A stretch of DNA of 64,000 nucleotides from the NCBI GenBank assembly GCA_021292105.1, contig CM037870.1:29941905-30005904 (forward strand). Direction: 5' to 3'. Made by a program: the position numbers and the translations under genes. Origin of the DNA: Anadara kagoshimensis. Its lineage: Eukaryota > Mollusca > Bivalvia > Arcoida > Arcidae. Below, in pieces: positions 13,301 through 24,100 of this stretch; position 1 is the stretch's first letter; each line of letters begins with the position of its first letter. Below the pieces are notes generated by a model. The model had not been told where the DNA came from, did not search any database, and saw only the letters and a program-made list of their open reading frames with translations.

Positions 13301-16300
13301 AAACATGCAAGTCAAAGTAATCACGGTAAAAATGTGACCAATTCATTGTCACAGTAGACGTGCAAGTCAAAGTAATCACGGTAAAAATGTGACCAATTCA
13401 TTGTCACAGAAAACATGCAAGTCAAAGTAATCACGGTAAAAATGTGACCAATCCATTGTCACAAAAAACATGCAAGTCAAAGTAATCACGGTAAAAATGT
13501 GACCAATTCATTGTCACAGTAGACGTGCAAGTCAAAGTAATCACGGTAAAAATGTGACCAATCATTGTCACAGAAAACATGCAAGTCAAAGTAATCATGG
13601 TAAAAATGTGACCAATTCATTGTCACAGAAAACATGCTAGTCAAAATACATTGTAATCACGGTAAAAATGTGACCAATTCATTGTCACAGAAAACATGCA
13701 AGTCAAAGTAATCACGGTAAAATGTGACCAATTCATTGTCACAGAAAACATGCAAGTCAAATGTGACCAATTCATTGTCACAGAAAACATGCAAGTCAAA
13801 TGTGACCAATTCATTATCACAGAAAACATGCAAGTCAAAGTAATCACGGTAAAAATGTGACCAATTCATTGTCACAGAAAACATGCAAGTCAAAGTAATC
13901 ACGGTAAAAATGTGACCAATTCATTATCACAGAAAATATGCAAGTCAAATGTGACCAATTCATTATCACAGAAAATATGCAAGTCAAATGTGACCAATTC
14001 ATTATCACATAAAACATGCAAGTCAAATGTGACCAATTCATTATCACAGAAAATATGCAAGTCAAATGTGACCAATTCATTATCACAGAAAACATGCAAG
14101 TCAAAGTAATCACGGTAAAAATGTGACCAATTCATTGTCACAGAAAACATGCAAGTCAAAGTAATCACGGTAAAATGTGACCAATTCATTGTCACAGAAA
14201 ACATGCAAGTCAAATGTGACCAATTCATTATCACAGAAAACATGCAAGTCAAAGTAATCACGGTAAAAATGTGACCAATTCATTGTCACAGAAAACATGC
14301 AAGTCAAAGTAATCACGGTAAAATGTGACCAATTCATTGTCACAGAAAACATGCAAGTCAAAGTAATCACGGTAAAATGTGACCAATTCATTGTCACAGA
14401 AAACATGCAAGTCAAATGTGACCAATTCATTATCACAGAAAACATGCAAGTCAAAGTAATCACGGTAAAAATGTGACCAATCCATTGTCACAGAAAACAT
14501 GCAAGTCAAAGTAATCACGGTAAAAATGTGACCAATTCATTGTCACAGAAAACATGCAAGTCAAAGTAATCACGGAAAAAATGTGACCAATTCATTGTCA
14601 CAGTAGACGTGCAAGTCAAAGTAATCACGGTAAAAATGTGACCAATTCATTGTCACAGAAAACATGCAAGTCAAAGTAATCACGGTAAAAATGTGACCAA
14701 TTTATTGTCACAGAAAACATGCAAGTCAAAGTAATCACGGTAAAAATGTGACCAATTCATTGTCACAGAAAACATGCAAGTCAAAGTAATCACGGTAAAA
14801 ATGTGACCAATTCATTGTCACAGAAAACATGCAAGTCAAAGTAATCACGGTAAAAATGTGACCAATTCATTGTCACAGAAAACATGCAAGTCAAAGTAAT
14901 CACGGTAAAAATGTGACCAATTCATTGTCACAGAAAACATGCAAGTCAAAGTAATCACAGTAAAAATGTGACCAATTCATTGTCACAGAAAACATGCAAG
15001 TCAAAGTAATCACAGTAAAAATGTGACCAATTTATTGTCACAGAAAACATGCAAGTCAAAGTAATCACAGTAAAAAATGTGACCAATTTATTGTCACAGT
15101 AGACGTGCAGGTCAAAGTAATCACGGTAAAAATGTGACCAATTTATTGTCACAGAAAACATGCAAGTCAAAGTAATCACGGTAAAAATGTGACCAATTTA
15201 TTGTCACAGAAAACATGCAAGTCAAAGTAATCACGGTAAAAATGTGACCAATTCATTGTCACAGAAAACATGCAAGTCAAAGTAATCACGGTAAAAATGT
15301 GACCAATTTATTGTCACAGAAAACATGCAAGTCAAAGTAATCACGGTAAAAATGTGACCAATTCATTGTCACAGAAAACACGCAAGTCAAAGTAATCACG
15401 GTAAAAATGTGACCAATTTCTTGTCACAGAAAACATGCAAGTCAAAGTAATCACGGTAAAAATGTGACCAATTTATTGTCACAGAAAACATGCAAGTCAA
15501 AGTAATCACGGTAAAAATGTGACCAATTCATTGTCACAGAAAACATGCAAGTCAAAGTAATCACGGTAAAAATGTGACCAATTCATTGTCACAGAAAACA
15601 CGCAAGTCAAAGTAATCACGGTAAAAATGTGACCAATTCATTGTCACAGAAAACATGCAAGTCAAAGTAATCACGGTAAAAATGTGACCAATTCATTGTC
15701 ACAGAAAACATGCAAGTCAAAGTAATCACGGTAAAAATGTGACCAATTCATTGTCACAGAAAACATGCAAGTCAAAGTAATCACGGTAAAAATGTGACCA
15801 ATTCATTGTCACAGAAAACATGCAAGTCAAAGTAATCACGGTAAAAATGTGACCAATTCATTGTCACAGAAAACATGCAAGTCAAAGTAATCACGGTAAA
15901 AAAGTGACCAATTTATTGTCACAGAAAACATGCAAGTCAAAGTAATCACGGTAAAAATGTGACCAATTTATTGTCACAGAAAACATGCAAGTCAAAGTAA
16001 TCACGGTAAAAATGTGACCAATTCATTGTCACAGAAAACATGCAAGTCAAAGTAATCACGGTAAAAATGTGACCAATTTATTGTCACAGAAAACATGCAA
16101 GTCAAAGTAATCACGGTAAAAATGTGACCAATTCATTATCACAGAAAGCATGCAAGTCAAAGTAATCACGGTAAAAATGTGACCAATTCATTATCACAGA
16201 AAACATGCAAGTCAAAGTAATCACAGTAAAAATGTGACCAATTTATTGTCACAGTAAACGTGCAGGTCAAAGTAATCACAGTAAAAATGTGACCAATTCA

Positions 16301-16470
16301 TTGTTACAGAAAACATGCAAGTCAAAGTAATCACGGTAAAAATGTGACCAATTCATTGTCACAGAAAACATGCAAGTCAAAAGTAATCACGGTAAAAATG
16401 TGACCAATTCATTGTCACAGAAAACATGCAAGTCAAAAGTAACCAAAGTGGAAATGTGACCTATTTATTA
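4371..16470. repeat. Satellite array: about 220 copies of a 55-bp unit
   Basis: The unit, read from aaaatgtgac, continues caattcattgtcacagaaaa, then catgcaagtcaaagtaatca and cggta, 55 bp in all. Inside it gtgac and gtcac flank 'caattcatt', giving an almost perfect dyad. Two main variants alternate: 'cacagaaaacatgcaag' and 'cacagtagacgtgcaag'. A second choice is 'caattcattg' versus 'caatttattg' or 'caatccattg'. A 39-bp short form lacking the 'aaagtaatcacggta' part occurs at 4400-4600, 13060-13130, 13740-13830, 13920-14100 and 14200-14430. Homogeneity is highest in the interior. Reading frames up to 182 codons on both strands come from the unit being poor in stops and are not genes. Confidence 0.97.
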
Positions 16471-16625
16471 ATTTGGTCTTAATAAGGCCCATCTCAAGAA
16501 AAGCCACCCAATGTATGTCACATAGTAAACTTATATCACAAATGTTTTCAAAACATAAAGAATAATTGGACAGTGTATTTTGTTGCTGTATAATGTTGTT
16601 AAAGGCTTGGCAATTCCCAGAGTAT

Positions 16626-16913
16626 GAGGGCCGAGATGAGTGAGTAATGGTGTTTAACGTCCCAGTCAAGAAATTTCCTCTTATATCGAGACGTCGCCAG
16701 CTGTAGGCTGATGGCATTATACAGCAGGGTTCTTTAGCGTGCAAAGCCCACCGTGACACGGGATCTCGTTTATTTTAAGTTCCCATCCGAAAGAACCGCG
16801 ACTTTCATTTCGTAATGCCAAGTGCTTGGCGAAAGAACGGTCACTACCCACTTTTAAGTCTTGGGTCAGATCCGGCCAGGGATCGAACCCACGACCTCGA
16901 GGGCCGAGATGAG
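16626..16913 (-). mobile_element. SINE family A, copy 1, with intact target duplications
   Basis: The 15-bp direct repeat gagggccgagatgag flanks the element at 16626-16640 and 16899-16913. The body (16641-16898) reads on the minus strand from a tRNA-type B box (gtgggttcgatccc) to a tail ending gacgttaaacaccattactc. The head is cut just upstream of the B box, so this is a 5'-truncated copy. Perfect target duplications indicate LINE-mediated insertion that is not very old. Two further minus copies (21788-22060, 35700-35985) and one plus copy (61612-61911) are in the window. Confidence 0.9.
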
Positions 16914-16997
16914 AATAGAACCATGGGTAATAGGTTGCAATAACAAAATGGTCTATAACCAATATAGCAAACAACAAAACTAAGTGATGATCCTGGC

Positions 16998-17234
16998 TCC
17001 AGTTTCACGATCATTTCTTGGCTAATATTTTCCTTAACAAAATGTAGCAAAGTTTTGCTAATCAATTGTTGGAATTACTACTATGTTATTTATGTCAAAA
17101 CTAAATGCAAAAGTGGTCTTAAAAATGACACCTTAAATTAAAAAATATCTTGAAAAACAAAATTATAAAAATCTGAAATTTTGCCAGATTTAAATTGAGG
17201 AAAATCTTAGCTAAGGAATGATTGTGATTTAGAG
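16998..17234. mobile_element. Foldback MITE
   Basis: Left arm 'cacgatcatttcttggcta' followed by 'atattttccttaa' pairs with the right arm 'ttgaggaaaatcttagcta' followed by 'aggaatgattgtga'. Arms are about 36 bp with a few mismatches. A one-armed copy lies at 36486-36550. Interior has no gene. Confidence 0.65.
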
Positions 17235-17516
17235 TGGTTTCAGTGCTAAGAAGCAATGAACAACTGTTGACATGAATCAAGTTCACAGCATGTTTAAGAT
17301 TGGGCTGTTTTGTCTGTTCTGGCTATATTAGGTAAGTCGGCTGCATGGATTGGGCCCATTTCATTGTGAATGAATTGCATAAAGTTGAAACACAATGCCA
17401 AGCTTGAGCTTGAATTGATTATAGATAAGTGGGTTTAAATGCCTTCACAAACAATATAATGTAGATGGATTTTCTAAAAATGCCTTAATTAATTTGTTGC
17501 AGGAGTTTTTAAATCA

Positions 17517-18755
17517 TCTGGACCAAGTTGTTCGTAGCCTGATTAGTTTAATCAATGATTAACAAAAATTTAACAAGAGGCCCAAGGGCCTGATACGCTC
17601 ACCTGATAACTAATGGCTAGTTGATAGATTTCAAGAAAACATAAATACTGAAACCCCAATGACTTTTTTCTTAACATCATAATGACTGTTGTATCAATAC
17701 CTACAACATTCTAATATACATGCCTATACAAAAAGTTTATAGTTTTCAAGATAATGAAATGTTTCAGTATTCTTTCGCATCTGTGACCTTGACCTTTGAA
17801 CCCATGACCTTTTTCTATACATCAAAATGATCGTTGTATCAATACCTACAACATTCTAATATACATGCCTATACAAAAAGTTTATAGTTTTCAAAATAAT
17901 TAACAATTTCGGTATTGTTTCGCATCTGTGACCTTGACCTTTGAACCTATGACCTTTTTCTATACATCAAAATGATCGTTGTATCAATACCTACAACATT
18001 CTAATATACATGCCTATACAAAAAGTTTATTGTTTTCCAATTAGTAATTATAAACAGAGGTAAAAAAATTAGGTCACGACCTTCACAATTGACCTTGACC
18101 TCATTTTAAAGATACTAACAAGAAGATGTCAAGACTGAAAACCCCATGTCATTATCTGGTCAAATAGTCAAGTTATAACAATTTGAAGCTATTTTACGAT
18201 TTTTTCAAAATTAAACGCAAAAACGCGTAACCCATTTTTCGACCGAATTTCACGAAACGAACAAACTACAGGCTTAAGACCCTAGAGAAGCCAAATATCA
18301 CATCAGATTTTTTCTCCCATCATCGGTTTCAGAGAAGAAGATTTTTCAAGATTTTTGCACTCCTAGGTCACTGTGACCTAGTTTTGGTAGCCATGGCAAC
18401 GCCATGAACAAATCTAATTTGCACCGACCCAGACATGCTTCTGACCAAGTCTCGTTGAAATCTGCCAAGTACTTTCAGAGGAGAAGTCGAAAATGTGTGT
18501 TAACGACACACGCACATACACACGCTGCACCATGCCATAAGCTCACATGACCTTTGGTCAGGTGAGCTAAAAAGGCAATAAGAATCAAAATAACATTATA
18601 AAATTTAAAGTTTTATAATCATATAGTTAGAATTGATGGAATTCTATTTACTTTCAACGTTTTCAACTTTAATTTCCCAACGGATCTGAAATTATGTGAA
18701 ATTCAAATTTTGACTAATCAACTGATTAAACTAGTCAAGCTTTGTGCAACTGGCC
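17517..18755. mobile_element. MITE split by a 1-kb insertion
   Basis: Left end 'ctggaccaagttgttcgta' with 'gattagtttaatcaatgatt' pairs with the right end, where the reverse complement reads ggggccagttgcacaaagc then 'gactagtttaatcagttgat'. Arms are about 50 bp. The centre is occupied by the different repeat at 17573-18568, so the original element was probably around 240 bp. The left arm is more diverged than the right. Confidence 0.65.
17573..18568 (+). mobile_element. About 1-kb dispersed repeat with ctcacctga/tcaggtgag ends
   Basis: Starts aagaggcccaagggcctga with gctcacctga and ends tgacctttggtcaggtgagc; the last ten bases invert the starting gctcacctga. Inside are three tandem copies (about 150-bp period, 17655-18040) of a block with 'gttgtatcaatacctacaac', 'atatacatgcctatacaaaa' and 'gtgaccttgacctttgaacc'. 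No coding frame. I recall elements with these ends as common in bivalves, but no family name is claimed. Confidence 0.6.
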
Positions 18756-20110
18756 CCTGAATTCTGGAAAGCTCAGAGAAACCATAAACTGCAGGTTGTG
18801 CAGTGCAGAGTAACTTAGTTTGCAGAAACAAGCCAGCCAGAAGAACAGATTAGTTTGTCCTGCAAACCATTCCATCAAAAAATTAACACTGAATATGATG
18901 GTACTGATGGTTTCTAGTACATAAGCTCTTCTAAATTCAAACTAGTGTAGCAAAAATAAAATCTAAATGTTTTTTCCTTGTTTATTTTTTGTCATGATAA
19001 AATCTATTGACAAAAGAGACAATATCACATAGTTTTGACTTTTACAGTGTAAAAATATATAAGTCAATAGGTATAAATATAAAATTATTTGAAACAAGAA
19101 ATAATAAATACATTGTATGTAATAAATCCAGGCATAATAAATAAAATATATCTGTAATGATATTTCATCTTTTGTTTCTTACTTAATATACATGTGAACA
19201 TACAGACCATTTTTCTAATGATAATTCCTCATAAACAAGCAAATTCAGTGAATCAGGATCCCTCGTCAGCAGGTTCAGTCAATGGGCCATAACTCCCCGA
19301 AAAATAGCAAACCAACTCGGGTTAACAATATGTGCATCTCCTATCTATGTTGATGCTTTGCACCCAGGTTCATGGAAAAGTGCTCCATAGTTTTGGAAAA
19401 TTTGCACAGGAGAATGGACGGATGGATACTGGAATTTAATATCCTCTTTCTTTGAAACGCAAGGGATAGATAGTAATGATGCTATTGACCAATACATTTT
19501 TATAACAGACTGAAAAGTCTTCATTATTTTTTAACATTTATATAGAAATCGAAATAACGGAATGTTTGATCTATTTTGGTAAGCTCATCAAAACCCATTC
19601 ACTCAAGTAATATTTTTTTTCAACATCATGTATCAAACTCATTCATCAATATAAAACTTCAGAACAATTTAAAGGTATCATGGGGATTGTAAAATTAGCA
19701 TACATTTTACTTTTATGTTTTTAAATACAGGGTTGTTGAATTTTCCTTTCTGTGAAGGCCTATTTAACATTATTCCCTGAAACTCTAGTCTAACTGCAAA
19801 AATCTTCATTGTTAGATAATCACAGATATAAATAAGTAAATTTTATGGACGGCATCTTAATAAATGTATATAAAACATAAATTTATTTTTGTAATATACT
19901 GATTCTTCAGGGATGGTATCTTATAACCACATATATTTAAATACAACTTCAGTTTCTCTTGAATATTTTTTTATTATACATGTACATTAAACAACATGTT
20001 ATTATTAAATTATGAAAAACCACAAATTATTTATCCCTCCCCTCTATCATATCAAAATGGCATTCAATAATCAAAAGACTAAAAAAGCATTAAGAGATGG
20101 TGGGTAAAAA
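18756..20110. other. Non-coding spacer downstream of CFAP65
   Basis: AT-rich, no reading frame of note. It contains one copy of a dispersed repeat (19228-19480, listed separately). The rest shows nothing recognisable. Confidence 0.4.
19228..19480 (+). repeat. Dispersed repeat family D2, copy 1
   Basis: Contains 'aaattcagtgaat.aggatcc', 'cagcaggttc', 'caataactc'-like text, 'atatgtgcatctcctatcta', 'gatgctttgca', 'agttttggaaaatttg' and a tail 'aatttaatatcctctttctt'. The same order of motifs occurs at 29170-29455 and 41083-41345. No coding capacity; origin unknown. Confidence 0.65.
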
Positions 20111-20277
20111 CAGTTAAACCTGACTGAAAGGCCACCTCTGTAATGGCAACCTGCTTTTAAATTTTATACCAACATCTCTATATTCATGTTATTCGAACCT
20201 GTATAAAAGGACCACTTGTTAATAAAGACCACTTTCACTGGTTTCCCTTGGGTGGCTTTTATAGACAGGTTTGACTG
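20111..20277. mobile_element. Pogo-like MITE, family P copy 1
   Basis: Starts cagttaaacctgactgaaag and ends acaggtttgactg followed by TA. The interior carries 'ggccacct', 'aacctgc' and 'cactggtttcccttgggtgg'. Same family as 27166-27349, 32271-32448, 34094-34272 and 43554-43727. Confidence 0.65.
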
Positions 20278-20564
20278 TAGTAATTTTTTGTACATACTTT
20301 TAGGACGGATTATCATATATCACAGTAAATTGCTTTAATATTTATATACAAGAGATTTTTGTGTTGCAAGTTTTACTTAAAAAGTGCATTTTAAAACACT
20401 AAAGTTACCAACATTACAACCGTGTTTGATAATGGGTTTACATGTTCACTTTTCAGGTACGACATATATACACATATGTACAATCATTATACCTAAATAC
20501 AAATAACGATTATATACATCAAAATCACAAAATCAACAAATAATCACAAAAAATCTAAAATATG

Positions 20565-20764
20565 TACAGTACCGATCTGTAGGAAGTTTAACACGAATTA
20601 GTGTCAATCGGTCCCTAGTTAGTTAGATATACTTTGACAGTTTTCTGGTAGCTGCTAAATATCTCTTGACAGTTAACTATCCATATCTGAGCCACTTGGC
20701 AGTCGAGCTTCGACTCCTTTTCGTAAGCTAAGTGTTAAACATCCGACAGATCTGTACGGTATCT
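20565..20764. mobile_element. 200-bp foldback element
   Basis: The left arm tacagtaccgatctgtagga, then agtttaacac, pairs with the right arm gtgttaaacatccgacagat, then ctgtacggta. The arms are about 30 bp with a few mismatches, and the interior has further partial inverted text (agttagttagata / taactatcc). Interpreted as a MITE; no target duplication is certain. Confidence 0.6.
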
Positions 20765-20929
20765 TCACAACTTTTTAGTTATTTGTAATTGTTTTATAAA
20801 TAAACTGTATCCCCCATTCACAAAATTTTCTGAAATGCAAGTAAAACACAGCATACCTATACCTAGTTTTTCTTTCCCAGTAAGTGTTCTGTAGATTTTA
20901 AATTTCTTATTCCACAAGAGGTTTTCCAC

Positions 20930-21169
20930 AAATCTGACAACAGGGAAATTTATTCATAATCTCAAAACATATCATTGTGCAGCTATAATATAAATTTTTC
21001 TATTATGAATATCAACATACAAAAAGCCAAATTACTGTTTCAGATCTAACAAAAGATTAATGTGCCAGTTGAAATAATCAGGCAGCAGTTTTATGTTAAT
21101 ACTAGAACTGGTTGTACAAGACGAACACTGGTTACAGTCTGAAATAGTCTCTATATCTGTATCACAACT
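20930..21169 (-). other. CFAP65: CFAP65 3' UTR with polyadenylation signal
   Basis: The reading frame ends at 21170. The first canonical AATAAA on the minus strand downstream is at 20949-20954 (tttatt on plus), which would give a 3' UTR of roughly 220-240 bases. The exact cleavage point is not visible. Confidence 0.5.
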
Positions 21170-24100
21170 TTACGATTTCATTGAGCGAGCTGATGCTGTT
21201 CGTTTAGGTAATGCTATAAACCTTGGCCTTGCTGTAATGTTGAATTCTTCATTCAGAACCTCGGACATTATATTCAGCAGTGTGTTTTCAATCAGTGATT
21301 CTGCAACATTTCCAAACTCAGATCGCCTGAAAAGTAATAAACAAATAATTTAATAAATAAATAAAAGACAGAGTGGTTGATTGAGTTTAAAGACAATATC
21401 AATATTTCTCTCCTTTATATTGAGACATCACCAGGTAAAGGTGAGATTGCAATAAAAATATGGTAATGATCCGTGGCAATTTTTAATGTCACTAATGTGT
21501 CATGGACTTGTAACGCTTTTGACACCAGTCATCCGTTTTAAGGTCTGATCTGAAGGATTTATGATTTTTGGATATAATTTCTAAATGTAGCATGCTTGCT
21601 AAAAGAATAACCTTTTGTTTAAAGGGTGTATTTTAACCTGGAACCTTGAACTTACAAAGTGAAAAAAAAATAAGAACATATGATTCCAAACGACATCTCA
21701 AATTAACTATTTACCCGTAAACATCAATGGCATTGTCTGTTAACTTTGATTCCTGGGGTCTATAACAGGTTAACTAGGATGAGTTGACTTGAGTAATGGT
21801 GTTTAACGTCCCAGTCAAGAATATTTCACTTATATGGAGACATCGCCAGCTATAAAAATTTTGCCTGTGTGTTGTGCTGATGTCATTATACAGTAGGGTT
21901 CTTTATCAAGCCAAGCCTACTGTGACACTGTACCTCGTTTATTTTAAGTTCCATCCAAAAGAAAGGTGACTTTCATTTTGTTTCATAATGCCTAGTGTTT
22001 GACAAAAAACAGTCACTATTTGGTTGGGGTTCGAACCCATGGCCTCCCACATATGGAGCTAGAACTCAACCAAATTTATTGGGAAGAAAAAATTCAAAGG
22101 AATATCTTATTGACCTCAAAGGAATCTTATTTATCTAAAGTTTTAACCATGCAAGTCCTTAATTTTACTGTATGAATGTTATGAATAGATAAAAGAATAT
22201 AAACATAATTTTTGGCTAATTTCTACCCAAAATTAAAAAAAATAAATAAAAAACAAAACTTGACTTACTTTTTCAGAGTTTGTTTTTCTTTTAACCCTTC
22301 TTTCCTCTTGTTTGACTTTCTGTATCTCCTCCTCTGTATATCGCTTCACTGGGATTTAGAATTTTTTAGTACCAGCCGATGACTTAGACTTGAAATAAAT
22401 AAAAACAAAAAATGAAAGTCATTGATAAGTTTACTGTACCAACTTTATAGTAAGGTAGATTAATCATTTAAAAATACAATCTAAATGCCATGCCAACAAT
22501 GACACTTACAAATACCTGGCCATGCTATATTTTTATCTAATAATTTGTATCTTTGGGACAAAAATTACGGTACCATGTATACGCACAGATATAGTGATAT
22601 CTAAAATGTATTCTAATGCTTGTTAACCCTTCTTTATTCCAAAGGAGGGTTTGGTGCTGGGTGGTCTAAACCACTGACTTAAAAATCATAGGCTCAAATC
22701 CCATTCCTGCATATCCTAGGACGGGAAATTATGTGGCAGATCCAGTGCGAGAAATTTTGTGGCAGATCCTAGTAAGAGAAATTTTGTGGCAGATCCCAGT
22801 ATGAGAAATTTTGTGGCAGATCCCAGTAAGAAAAATTATGTGGCAGTTTCCAAATGCAAGAAATTTTATCAGTTCTCTTTAATACCAAAGATTGGTGGTT
22901 TTCTCCAGTTTCTCCAAATTATGTTTACTTAAACATAATTTTGTGTCACTTTCAGCAGTATCATTATTTTGGTAATAAATAATAGAGGTATTTGCTACAC
23001 AGACACTTAACTGAATGTGTTTTGTAATAATTTTTTATTATTCACAACAACCCTGGTTACATTTACAGGTCAGACCCTGTTTTACTGTAAAATGGTACTA
23101 TTTACCTGTTTTTTACTGGACTGGCTGGTTGATGAAACAGCTGACACTACTGATTTCTTCTCTGGAGAGGATTTTCCCGAGGCTGGTGGCGATGATGGGG
23201 ATTTTCTTTCAAACTCATGGTCTGGTGAAGATTTGCCATTTTGTGTTTCCATGTCTTTCTGAGAAGGCTGTGCTTGAGCAGGGGCAGTCTGAGGCCGCTC
23301 TCCAATCTGGCTATAATACGGAATTTCTTCACTTGTAACTTTTTTCACAGCCTGATGGAAATAAGTATCATCTAACAACCCTCTGTAAAATAGGAAAAAT
23401 AATATGGTAATGTATGTTAGGAATTTAACATGAATTTTGACAATGACTGGCACAAAAAAGTAAATAAAAAGAAAAAATTCCCAAATGTCTTCCCTCTGTT
23501 CATCAGAAATTAAAATCAACTCAAACAGGATTTAAGAGCTAAAACTCTGGGTGGATTGATAAAAAAGCTATAGTGTGGGAGATTGTGTGATTCCATCCCA
23601 TTTCAACCCTGCATTTCCGTCTCTCCAGTTAATTAACCAAAGATTCATTCCATGTTCAAAAGAGCCTGATATACATGTAATGGTCAATCCAGTGATGGAA
23701 GCAAGTGATTTTTCATTCAAACAGGTTGAATCAAAATTAAGAAGGATGGAAGGTAGCAGTCCGAGCTGCATGTAACTGCATTATTAATCAGAAACTAGAA
23801 CTGTCTCTTGCGAGCCAAACACCGCCCGCCCCCAACATCTACAAAGGTTTAATGTTTTCCCACAAACTTGTCCTTTTCGATATGATCTTGGTTCAAGGTC
23901 ATGACACACCCTTGGACCATGAAGATTATTCATGTGAAGTTTTATATCAGTCGTACAAAGCATTTCTGAGATATGGCCCGGACACGATTTTACACTGACA
24001 GACGGATGGACAACCAGACAGACATGGTGATTCTTATATACCCCTTGCAAACTAGTTTGCGGGGGTTTAATAAATACAAATTTTACCTTAATACATTACT

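Noticed and set aside
4280-15179. Reading frames up to 182 codons on both strands with CDNELVTF / NWSHFYRDYFD repeats
   Set aside because: They are translations of the 55- and 39-bp satellite in several frames; every frame is periodic and both strands are open, so they reflect unit composition, not selection for protein.
4371-16470. CRISPR-like array
   Set aside because: Units are head-to-tail identical with no unique spacers, in a eukaryotic intron-bearing context with no Cas genes.
16433-17065. Three overlapping minus-strand frames of 73-108 codons
   Set aside because: They cover SINE A and its flanks; no conserved protein pattern.
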